Both the position numbers and the translations under genes were made by a program. From CAYPZU01 sp964415395 (GTDB lineage: Bacteria; Chlamydiota; Chlamydiia; Chlamydiales; SM23-39): 29,392 bases of DNA. The notes under the pieces were generated by a model. It ran no database searches. It was not told the DNA's origin and saw only the letters and a program-made list of their open reading frames with translations. Location of the stretch: positions 1 to 29,392 of the forward strand of contig CAYPZU010000024.1 in NCBI GenBank assembly GCA_964415395.1, read 5' to 3'. Below are positions 1 through 6,661 of the stretch, in pieces (within the stretch, counting starts at the first letter, position 1; every line of letters starts with the position of its first letter).

Positions 1-1505
1 GTTTTCATCCCCGACTCGGCGATTTTCACTGCGTTCGAAGGAATTTTCCCGATCAACTGTTCATAGACTTCAGGATGCATCGAGAAATCATTCAGATCGC
101 GCTGGTTCACGCCGATGATTTCGGCGCCCGCATCGATCGCTATTTTCAGCTCGTGTTCCGTATGCACTTCGACGATCGCTTCAAGGCCAAGTCTGCGGCA
201 CTCGAGAAGCATCTCTTTCGTCCGCGATCCCAACTTCGAAACGATCAGAAGAACCGCGTCGGCGTCCAAAGAAGCCTGCACGTCTTCCTTCGTAATAAGA
301 AAATCTTTCCGAATGACTGGAACCGGCGTACTCCGAAGCGCTTCGGAAACGCATTTCAAATCGGCCAGGCTGCCGGCAAATGCGTCGGAGGTCAGAACGG
401 AAATCGCCGCCGCTCCTCCTTGAACGTAGAGGGCGGCCCGCGCTGCAGGGTCGGCGATCTGGCCAATCTCCCCGGCGCTGGGCGATTTCCGCTTGATCTC
501 GGCGATCACAGCATGCGGAGTGTGGAGCAGAGCCTGTTTCAGGCTCTTCTTATTCCCAAGCAGTTTTTCTTTTGCGATGTCTACCCCTTCCTGGATCGTT
601 CTCGCAGGCCCGTAGAGGAAAAGAGCGACGCCCGCATTTAAGATCAGCGTATCGGTGATGCGCGTCGGGATGCCGCTCAACGCCTTTTTCAGAAGCCCCG
701 CGTTCTCCTTCGCATCGCCCCCTTTTAAATCTTCAAGCGAGCATGGTTTCAGTCCCAATTTTTTGGGGTCGATTTCGATCTCTTCGATTCCTTTTTCCGT
801 GACGAAAAGCGCCTGTATGGGGCCGATGCAGCTCAGCTCGTCCAGGCCGTGGCCGTGGAACACGAGCGACCGTTTCGTCCCCAGTTGGAAAAGCGCCTCG
901 GCGACGCGCCGCACCATTTCGGGGCGGAAGACGCCGATCTGCATGTAGTCGAGTCCAGCCGGATTCAAAAGCGGCCCGATCAGATTGAATGCCGTCGGAA
1001 TTTTCAGGCCGTTCCGGATCGGTCTTACTTTTTGCAGCGTCGGATGGTAAGCCGGAGCGAAGCAGAAGGCGAAATTCGCCTCGCGGATATTTTTCTGGAT
1101 CTCTTCGGGCGTCTGGAGAATCGGGAATCCCATCTCTTCCAGCACGTCGGCCGATCCGCAGCGGGACGATACAGCCCGGTTCCCGTGCTTGAGCACCGGA
1201 ATGCCAAGCTGTGCGGCGAGCAGCGCGGATCCTGTTGAAATATTCACCGTTCCAGCCTGGTCGCCGCCGGTGCCCACGATATCCATCACAGGGCGGTCCA
1301 AGATCAGTTTCTTCCCCTGGGCGCGAAGCGACTTGACGAGTCCGACCAGTTCCTCGGCCGTCTCCCCTTTCGCCCTCAAAAGCGCGAGGAATGCAGCGAT
1401 CTGCGCTGGTTCTCCCTCGTTCAGCATCTCGTTCGCCCCTAAAAACGCCTGTTCGGCGCTGAGCGGCTCGCGCTGGATCAGTTGTTCAATGCATTCCTTC
1501 AGCAT
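1..1505 (-). CDS. trpDC: Fused anthranilate phosphoribosyltransferase / indole-3-glycerol-phosphate synthase (TrpD-TrpC), 3' end outside window
   Basis: Reading the minus strand from the ATG at 1505 gives one open frame to the window edge (501 codons, no stop). The first ~330 residues are TrpD: VGTGGD and NISTGSA (PRPP/anthranilate loop), KHGNRAVSS, GSADVLE and LLNPAG. The frame continues directly into TrpC: AEIKRKSPSAG with the substrate-binding lysine, PVIRKDFLI with the catalytic lysine, VEVHTEHEL with the catalytic glutamate, GVNQRDL and AESGM. The enzymes do steps 2 and 4 of tryptophan synthesis (anthranilate to phosphoribosylanthranilate; CdRP to indoleglycerol phosphate). The usual ~45-residue TrpC N-terminus is cut to about 15 residues, so the domains abut. 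The start overlaps the trpG stop by 7 bases (ATGCTGA). trpF, trpB and trpA would be expected to the left. A sequencing error removing a stop cannot be excluded, but both domains stay in frame. Confidence 0.92.
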   Translation of the reverse strand, partial: MLKECIEQLIQREPLSAEQAFLGANEMLNEGEPAQIAAFLALLRAKGETAEELVGLVKSLRAQGKKLILDRPVMDIVGTGGDQAGTVNISTGSALLAAQLGIPVLKHGNRAVSSRCGSADVLEEMGFPILQTPEEIQKNIREANFAFCFAPAYHPTLQKVRPIRNGLKIPTAFNLIGPLLNPAGLDYMQIGVFRPEMVRRVAEALFQLGTKRSLVFHGHGLDELSCIGPIQALFVTEKGIEEIEIDPKKLGLKPCSLEDLKGGDAKENAGLLKKALSGIPTRITDTLILNAGVALFLYGPARTIQEGVDIAKEKLLGNKKSLKQALLHTPHAVIAEIKRKSPSAGEIGQIADPAARAALYVQGGAAAISVLTSDAFAGSLADLKCVSEALRSTPVPVIRKDFLITKEDVQASLDADAVLLIVSKLGSRTKEMLLECRRLGLEAIVEVHTEHELKIAIDAGAEIIGVNQRDLNDFSMHPEVYEQLIGKIPSNAVKIAESGMK

Positions 1506-2059
1506 GAGCAGATCTCCGCGAAATTTTTCAGGAGGATTTTCCCTTCGGGGGTCAGGATCGATTCGGGATGGAACTGCACTCCGAAAAGAGGCAGCGATTT
1601 GTGCGATAGCGCCATAATCAACCCTTCCGGCGTCTCGGCGTCCGCCTGCAATGCCGGCGGCAGGTTTTTCACCACCAGCGAATGGTAGCGCCCCGCCTTA
1701 AACGGCAGCGGCATTCCTTTAAACAGCTTTTTCCGGTTATGGAAGACCAGGCTCTCTTTTCCGTGGACGATTTCCGGAGCGCGCTCGACTAAAGCCCCAT
1801 ACGCCAGGCCGATCGCCTGGTGGCCCAGGCAAACACCCAGGACCGGAACCTTCGGGTCTTTCAAAATCTCGAGGCAGATCCCCGACTCTTCAGGCCTGCC
1901 AGGACCCGGGGAGAGAATGATCCCTTTGGGTCCGAGTTTTTCGATCTCCGCAAGAGAGATCTGGTCGTTGCGCACCACTTTCGCTTCCACGCCCAGCTCG
2001 GCGACTGCCTGGAAGAGGTTGTAGGTAAAACTGTCGTAGTTATCGATGATCAAAATCAT
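1499..2059 (-). CDS. trpG: Anthranilate synthase component II (glutamine amidotransferase)
   Basis: This 186-residue class I glutamine amidotransferase releases ammonia from glutamine for TrpE. It opens with ILIIDNYDSFTYNL, typical of TrpG/PabA. It has the oxyanion segment LSPGPG, the nucleophile elbow GVCLGHQAIG (catalytic Cys) and the catalytic His/Glu pair in GVQFHPES. Length is normal for a free-standing TrpG. The ATG overlaps the trpE stop by four bases (ATGA), so the two subunits are probably translationally coupled. The neighbours and the TrpR-controlled operon favour tryptophan over folate synthesis, although TrpG-type subunits can serve PabB as well. Confidence 0.96.
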   Translation of the reverse strand: MILIIDNYDSFTYNLFQAVAELGVEAKVVRNDQISLAEIEKLGPKGIILSPGPGRPEESGICLEILKDPKVPVLGVCLGHQAIGLAYGALVERAPEIVHGKESLVFHNRKKLFKGMPLPFKAGRYHSLVVKNLPPALQADAETPEGLIMALSHKSLPLFGVQFHPESILTPEGKILLKNFAEICSC

Positions 2060-3405
2060 ACGTTTCTCAAAGCCTCCAGAACCGTGCTTGCCTTATGGCG
2101 CGTCTCCGCCGCCTCTATCAGAGGATCGGAATCGAAGACGACGCCGCCTCCGGCTCTCACCTGAGCCTCGCCCTCTCTGATCAATGCAGTCCGAATCGCA
2201 ATACAGCTCATTAAATTTCCCTCGGCGTCGATCGCAACGACCGCGCCGCCGTAAAGTCCGCGTCTCGATTGTTCAATCTCGTCGATCAGCTCCATCGCCC
2301 GCACTTTGGGAGCGCCGGTCAGCGTCCCTGCGGGGAAGGAAGCGCGGAATGCATCGATCGCATCGAACTTCGGATCGAGCTTCCCAACGACTCGGGAAAC
2401 GATGTGGATTACATGGGAAAAAGCGTGGACTTTCAGATAATCGGCTACCTGGACCGTGCCTGGAACGCAGACGGCGCCCAGATCGTTGCGGGCCAAATCG
2501 ACCAGCATCACATGTTCAGCCACCTCTTTCGGATCGTTCAGCAGCTCCTCGGCTGATCCCCCTTTCGGGCGGGTTCCGGCGATCGGAGACGACTCGACGA
2601 TTCCGTTCTGGACGGAAATCAGTTTTTCGGGAGAGGCTCCGGCTACTGCCATTCCCTCTAGGTCGAAAAAGAACAGATAGGGAGCGGGGCTTGTCTGCCT
2701 GAGCGAACGGTAGATTTGAAAGGGATCGGCTCCTGTCTTCACTCTAAAAGTTCTCGACGGAACCATCTGAAAAATATCGCCGGCGCGGATATGCTCTTTA
2801 GCCTTCTCGACCAATTTTCCATATTCCCCATCCGATAGGTCGCACTCGGCCCGGCTCCCTTCGCGTTTCGGCAAAATCGGCAGAGACTCCACTTGAGACA
2901 ATCGTTCGAGAAGCCGTTTCAGCTCCGCCTCGTCTCCATCCGCTACGCAGACAAAAGCGCGGTTCGCTTCATGGTCGAACGAGACGCTGCTTCGGTAATA
3001 CTGGAAAAAGAGATCGGGAATCGCCAGAACATCGGGATGCCGGTCGGGAATCTTTTCGATTTGGCGCACGGCGTCGTACGCTACGAAACCAACCAATCCG
3101 CCCGTGTAGCCGGCGCACGGAACATCGACTTCGGTCTTCAGCTCGGCCTGCATCCGTTTGAGCGCTTCAAACGGGTCGCCTTCGTAAATTTCCCTGCGTC
3201 CTTCGATCGTCAGTTCAATCCGGCGCCCTTTCGTTTTCAAAGAGGCGGTCGGGTCGATGCCGATGTAAGAATATTTTCCCTGGCCAGTTCCTGGGGCCGA
3301 TTCAAGGATGCAGCTCCCTTTGCCTGCCAGAGCGGCATAGACGGCGATCGGGGTGAGGTGGTCTGCCGGAATCTCCTGGCAGAGGGCGGTGCGTGTGGTT
3401 AACAT
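2056..3405 (-). CDS. trpE: Anthranilate synthase component I
   Basis: The 449-residue chorismate-utilising enzyme makes anthranilate from chorismate with ammonia from TrpG. The C-terminal catalytic domain shows DIFQMVPSRTF, SPEKLI, PIAGTRPKG, VDLARNDLG, FPAGTLTGAPKVRAMELIDE and GGAVV. The N-terminal half retains ILES near residue 34 and SPAPYLFF, corresponding to the LLES and SPY elements that bind inhibitory tryptophan, so feedback control is probably kept. It is slightly shorter than the ~500-residue norm. The ATG at 3405 follows an AGGAGAGA Shine-Dalgarno that lies inside a perfect hairpin. Chlamydiaceae lack trpEG as far as I recall, so its presence implies tryptophan can be made from chorismate. 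Confidence 0.96.
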   Translation of the reverse strand: MLTTRTALCQEIPADHLTPIAVYAALAGKGSCILESAPGTGQGKYSYIGIDPTASLKTKGRRIELTIEGRREIYEGDPFEALKRMQAELKTEVDVPCAGYTGGLVGFVAYDAVRQIEKIPDRHPDVLAIPDLFFQYYRSSVSFDHEANRAFVCVADGDEAELKRLLERLSQVESLPILPKREGSRAECDLSDGEYGKLVEKAKEHIRAGDIFQMVPSRTFRVKTGADPFQIYRSLRQTSPAPYLFFFDLEGMAVAGASPEKLISVQNGIVESSPIAGTRPKGGSAEELLNDPKEVAEHVMLVDLARNDLGAVCVPGTVQVADYLKVHAFSHVIHIVSRVVGKLDPKFDAIDAFRASFPAGTLTGAPKVRAMELIDEIEQSRRGLYGGAVVAIDAEGNLMSCIAIRTALIREGEAQVRAGGGVVFDSDPLIEAAETRHKASTVLEALRNV

Positions 3406-3407
3406 AT

Positions 3408-3433
3408 TCTCTCCTGGACCTTCCCAGGAGAGA
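3408..3433 (-). promoter_or_regulatory. Perfect hairpin covering the trpE Shine-Dalgarno in the trpR-trpE gap
   Basis: A 10-bp perfect inverted repeat, TCTCTCCTGG / CCAGGAGAGA, with a 6-nt loop occupies most of the 33 nt between the trpR stop (3439-3441) and the trpE ATG (3405). In the mRNA the 3' arm contains the trpE Shine-Dalgarno AGGAGAGA, which would be masked when folded. A ribosome ending on trpR would reach the edge of the hairpin and could open it, so the likely effect is coupling of TrpE translation to TrpR translation. No T-tract follows, so it is not a terminator. Confidence 0.6.
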
Positions 3434-3438
3434 GAGAA

Positions 3439-3720
3439 TCATTTCTCTAACACTTTCCTGAGATCGGCGCTGATGGTTTTAAGGATATTGGATCCGCGGG
3501 TGATCTTCGCGATGCTGACCTTGAGGTCTTTGGCCATTTCCCGCTGGCTTTTCTTCCCCATCAGAAGTTCTCTGACGATGAGGCAGCGGGCGGAGATCTC
3601 TGAGCGCTCTGTGTGAGTGAGGAAAAACTCCAACAGCTCTCCGAGTTCTTTTTGGCTTTTGGCCTTCAGGCACAGGTCAAGGAAGCTCCGCCAGCCATCT
3701 TCCTCGGTTGTTTTCTTCAT
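3439..3720 (-). CDS. trpR: Trp operon repressor
   Basis: A 93-residue all-helical repressor that binds operator DNA with L-tryptophan as co-repressor. The C-terminal half contains ARCLIVRELLMGKKSQREMAKDL followed by IAKITRGSNILK (given here in two parts), which matches the helix-turn-helix and tryptophan pocket of E. coli TrpR (ITRGSN is the signature). It is the first gene of the operon, as in chlamydial trpRBA, so it should repress itself along with trpEGDC. The ATG at 3720 has no strong Shine-Dalgarno. Confidence 0.95.
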   Translation of the reverse strand: MKKTTEEDGWRSFLDLCLKAKSQKELGELLEFFLTHTERSEISARCLIVRELLMGKKSQREMAKDLKVSIAKITRGSNILKTISADLRKVLEK

Positions 3721-3738
3721 AAGAACCCATATCGTTAT

Positions 3739-3773
3739 ACTGTAATGTTACACCATTACATCATTACAGTCAA
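3739..3773 (-). promoter_or_regulatory. trpR promoter with overlapping palindromic candidate Trp operator
   Basis: On the minus strand a -35 TTGACT (3768-3773) and a -10 TAACAT (3745-3750) are 17 bp apart. A perfect 9-bp inverted repeat ACTGTAATG-N14-CATTACAGT spans 3739-3770 and overlaps both boxes. An additional CATTACA half-site at 3754-3760 also pairs with TGTAATG at 3741-3747. Occupation by TrpR would block RNA polymerase. The sequence is not the E. coli operator consensus, so assignment to TrpR rests on position and symmetry. Confidence 0.6.
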
Positions 3774-3826
3774 ATATTGATTACAAATCATTGATTATGA
3801 GCAGGATAAAAAATCAGAAAAAAATC

Positions 3827-3916
3827 ACCACAGAGACACAGAGGGCACAGAGAAAACACAGAGGCGCGAAACGCGCGGGGAAAAATAACAGGATCGGCAG
3901 GATGGATAGGATAAAA
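3827..3916. repeat. Two degenerate short-repeat tracts of a widespread intergenic type
   Basis: 3827-3864 is a purine-rich tract of imperfect CACAGAG units, and 3886-3914 a tract of AGGAT/GGAT units, separated by a small GCGCG-AAAC-GCGC palindrome. Both resemble intergenic repeats I recall from many unrelated environmental bacteria, whose spurious translation includes TTETQRAQR. They are non-coding and sit between the divergent trp and lysS units. Confidence 0.5.
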
Positions 3917-3942
3917 AGCCGAGCACGCAGTAGCGAGGCATC

Positions 3943-4145
3943 CTGCGTCCGGAAAGGGCCCCGCGAAGCGGGAACCCGGATGCAGCCCGCGGCTATTTAT
4001 GGCAAAGAGCAATCCCTCCGTCTAGGCGATGGAGCCGAACTCGAGTTCGGCGACGAGCAAGGAGGGATAGGGAGCGCCTCGGACGCGCACGCAGTTGCGC
4101 GGATTGAGGCATCCGCGCGACCGTTGCTCAAAGCCAGAAATAGTC
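3943..4145 (+). ncRNA. Candidate structured RNA upstream of lysS (class unknown)
   Basis: Several nested inverted repeats suggest a folded transcript. A closing helix pairs 3991-4003 with 4133-4145 (12 pairs, one A/G mismatch). A symmetric AAA/AAA internal loop separates it from GAGCAA/TTGCTC (4007-4012 with 4124-4129). Inside are TCCCTCC/GGAGGGA (4013-4019 with 4061-4067) capped by CCGAACTCGAGTTCGG (4035-4050), and GCGCGGAT/ATCCGCGC (4097-4118). A separate 5' hairpin pairs 3943-3952 with 3976-3985 around CCCGC-GAA-GCGGG. The two wobbles (3992/4144 and 3947/3981) are G-U pairs only if the plus strand is transcribed. I do not recognise RNase P, tmRNA, 6S, SRP or a known riboswitch. A DNA-level palindromic element is the alternative. 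Confidence 0.4.
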
Positions 4146-4243
4146 CCCGGGACGCAGGGGTGGAGCGGGAGCGGAACCCCGACGTCTCTATTTTTCTCAT
4201 CCTCTCTAGACAAATATAATGGCGAGCAAGTAACCTATTCGTT

Positions 4244-5830
4244 ATGAGTTTTCCTGTACCTGAGTATCATGGCCATGAGGAGTTCGTAAATAGGAGCCGC
4301 AAGCTGGCGGAAATCCGCGAGCTCGGCGTCGATCCCTATCCGCCCAAATATGTAATCCATATTCAGAAAGCCGCCCAGCTGGCTTTGGACGCCGAAGGCA
4401 AAGAAGTCGGCCACCACGACGAAGCCTCGGCTGGAACCAGCCAGCACGTATTCGTGCAGGGCCGATTGGTCCTCTTCCGCGCCATGGGCAAAAACGCCTT
4501 CGCCCACATCCAGGACGAAACAGGAAGAATCCAGGTGATGTTCAACCGCGACCTGACCCAGGTCGAAGGGTTCAAACCCACCGAAGAACTCTCCGCTATT
4601 AAATTCATCGAAAAAAAGATCGACCTCGGCGACATCCTCGGCGTCGAAGGGCACCTCTTCCGCACCCAGAAAGGGGAACTGACGATTTTTGCCAAGAAGG
4701 TGACTCTTCTTTGCAAATCCCTTTTGCCGCTGCCCGACAAACACAGCGGCCTTGCCGACAAAGGCGTCCGGTATAGAAAACGGTGGCTCGATCTGATCAC
4801 CCATTCCGAATCGCTCGCCCGCTTCCGGATGCGCTCCCGCATCCTCCTCTCGATCAGAAACTATCTGGAAGAAGCCGGCTTCGAGGAAGTGGAAACGCCC
4901 GTTTTGCAAAATATCTACGGCGGCGCCGAAGCCCGTCCGTTCTCCACCCACCTGAATGCCCACGACCAGCACATGTTTTTACGCATCTCTCTCGAGATCG
5001 CGCTGAAAAAACTGATCGTCGGAGGGATGCAGCGGATCTACGAGATCGGCAAGGTATTCCGCAACGAAGGGATCGATAAGACCCACAATCCTGAATTCAC
5101 CATGCTTGAAGCCTACGCCGCCGGCTGGGACTACAACGACATGATGGAATTCACCGAAGGGCTCTTCGAAACCATCGCGCTCAATCTTTTCGGCGATACG
5201 AAAGTGCGCATCACTCCCGAAGGGGAAGCATCCGCCGTCGTGATCGACCTGAAAGCTCCGTGGAAACGGATGACGATGAAAGAGGCGATCAAGACCTACG
5301 CCCATCTCGACGTCGACAAAATGTCGGAACCCGAGATGCGTTCCCGCCTGCTCAAAGAATCGCATATCGACCCGAAAGGGGTTCAGAACGCCCCCCGCGG
5401 CGCGCTCATCGCGATGCTCTTCGAGGAGTTCGCAGAACCGCACCTCATCCAGCCGCACCACATCATCGACCACCCGATCGAGACAACGCCTCTTTGCAAA
5501 CTGCACCGCGATCCCGAGTGCCGCAAGGAAGGAATCGTAGAGCGTTTCGAAAGCTTTATTCTCGCCCGCGAAATGTGCAATTCCTACACCGAACTGAACG
5601 ATCCTGAACTGCAGCGCAAGCTGCTTCTCGAGCAGGCCGATCTGCGCGAAAAAGGGGACGAAGAAGCCCACCCGCTCGATGAAGAGTTCATCGAAGCGAT
5701 CTGCCAGGGGATGCCTCCTACGGGCGGCGTCGGCATCGGCATCGACCGGCTGGTCATGCTCCTCACAAACGCCGAATCGATCCGGGACATTCTTTTCTTC
5801 CCGATCATGCGCCCAGAAGAATCAAACTGA
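4244..5830 (+). CDS. lysS: Lysine--tRNA ligase, class II
   Basis: The 528-residue class II synthetase charges tRNA-Lys. An N-terminal OB-fold anticodon-binding domain (FVQGRLVLFRAMGKNAF, IQVMFNRDL) leads to the catalytic domain, with motif 2 around YEIGKVFRNEGIDKTHNPEF and motif 3 GGVGIGIDRLVMLLTN. Phrases such as KFIEKKIDLGDILG and SLPLPDKHSGLADK-like text match the chlamydial enzyme as I remember it, making this a good taxonomic marker. No Shine-Dalgarno is visible before the ATG at 4244; the N-terminus nevertheless aligns in length with the chlamydial protein. Transcription probably starts in the intergenic region that holds the structured element. Confidence 0.96.
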   Translation: MSFPVPEYHGHEEFVNRSRKLAEIRELGVDPYPPKYVIHIQKAAQLALDAEGKEVGHHDEASAGTSQHVFVQGRLVLFRAMGKNAFAHIQDETGRIQVMFNRDLTQVEGFKPTEELSAIKFIEKKIDLGDILGVEGHLFRTQKGELTIFAKKVTLLCKSLLPLPDKHSGLADKGVRYRKRWLDLITHSESLARFRMRSRILLSIRNYLEEAGFEEVETPVLQNIYGGAEARPFSTHLNAHDQHMFLRISLEIALKKLIVGGMQRIYEIGKVFRNEGIDKTHNPEFTMLEAYAAGWDYNDMMEFTEGLFETIALNLFGDTKVRITPEGEASAVVIDLKAPWKRMTMKEAIKTYAHLDVDKMSEPEMRSRLLKESHIDPKGVQNAPRGALIAMLFEEFAEPHLIQPHHIIDHPIETTPLCKLHRDPECRKEGIVERFESFILAREMCNSYTELNDPELQRKLLLEQADLREKGDEEAHPLDEEFIEAICQGMPPTGGVGIGIDRLVMLLTNAESIRDILFFPIMRPEESN

Positions 5831-5898
5831 TTTTTTTCTCTATCCATAAATCGCTAATCTGACTATTCTCCAGCGCTTTTTTAACTCAGGAGAAATTT

Positions 5899-6405
5899 AT
5901 GTCAGACCTAGGTTGCTGCGCTCCAATTTATTATACAGTCCTTCCTTACGGACGGGTACTCCACCATGTCGAAGACGCTAACCGAAAATGGGATGAAAAC
6001 CGGGCGGCCGCATGCCTGAAAGCCATTTGCGTCGCAGGCGGCGCCGTTGTCGGCGGAGGGATCACGATCGGCCTCTCTCCCAGAATGTATGAGGCTTTTT
6101 TTAACGCGAACAAGACTGTCGACGGAAGCACCTGCACCGTTTCCTGCCAAACCGATACAGGTCTGAAAATCGGAGCGGGACTCTGCGTAACGCTCGTTGA
6201 TGCGTGGGGAGTTTCTTTTGGCGCGATGGTCGGCGGAGAATTAGCAGACAAGCTGATCGAGGCTGGCTACGGCATGGGAAATTGCTGCCAAAAGGTCTCG
6301 GTCAGCGCAAGAGCCTGTTTTGCACGGATGCGGGACATTTGCTGTGGAGGCGCAGCCCCTCAGCAGCCACGAAATGCCGATGTCTCCATGGACGAGCGCG
6401 TTTAA
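5899..6405 (+). CDS. Small cysteine-rich protein with two hydrophobic segments, unrecognised
   Basis: The 168-residue product is preceded by a clear AGGAG Shine-Dalgarno and lies 68 nt after lysS. It has about 16 cysteines and two hydrophobic, glycine-rich segments at roughly residues 43-62 and 91-117, separated by a Cys-containing polar stretch, with an N-terminal polar region and no cleavable signal peptide. Two close hydrophobic segments in a small protein recall the bilobed hydrophobic domain of chlamydial inclusion-membrane (Inc) proteins, but the spacing is looser and I see no family motif. Its stop is 4 nt from the stop of the convergent gene. Function unknown. Confidence 0.7.
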   Translation: MSDLGCCAPIYYTVLPYGRVLHHVEDANRKWDENRAAACLKAICVAGGAVVGGGITIGLSPRMYEAFFNANKTVDGSTCTVSCQTDTGLKIGAGLCVTLVDAWGVSFGAMVGGELADKLIEAGYGMGNCCQKVSVSARACFARMRDICCGGAAPQQPRNADVSMDERV

Positions 6406-6409
6406 GAAG

Positions 6410-6661
6410 CTAGTCCTGCAGCTCGGATAGGACGAAGTTGCATCCGTTTTGGGTCAGATGGAGCGTCGTATCATCGATCTTCTTGATGAAATTGGCTTGC
6501 GCCAGGTGCTTGATGATATTCTTGATCGCCGTCTCCTTCTGACCGATTGAACGGGCAACGCCGCGGTAGTCGATCTCGAGAAACGGATCGCCGCTCTCCA
6601 TGGCCGTTTGATAGAGTTTCAGAAGAAAACGCTCGTCTGGGGTGGTGCTTTTCTGGCTCAT
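6410..6661 (-). CDS. Small winged-helix-like protein, unrecognised
   Basis: The 83-residue product shows FLEIDYRGVARSIGQKETAI, a helix-turn-helix-like run, then NIIKHLAQANFIKK and a predicted beta wing (DTTLHLTQNG). This reads like a compact winged-helix DNA- or RNA-binding domain. The ATG overlaps the cysS stop by 4 bases (ATGA), so it is the last gene of the aas-cysS unit. No specific family is recognised; the role is open. Confidence 0.65.
   Translation of the reverse strand: MSQKSTTPDERFLLKLYQTAMESGDPFLEIDYRGVARSIGQKETAIKNIIKHLAQANFIKKIDDTTLHLTQNGCNFVLSELQD

Noticed and set aside
3943..4145. Identification as RNase P RNA, tmRNA, 6S RNA or a lysine riboswitch
   Set aside because: None of the conserved core sequences I know for these RNAs is present, so only an unclassified candidate is reported.
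3791..4219. 142-codon plus-strand frame upstream of lysS
   Set aside because: It translates the repeat tracts and hairpins (TTETQRAQR text is a known kind of spurious product), with no ribosome-binding site.
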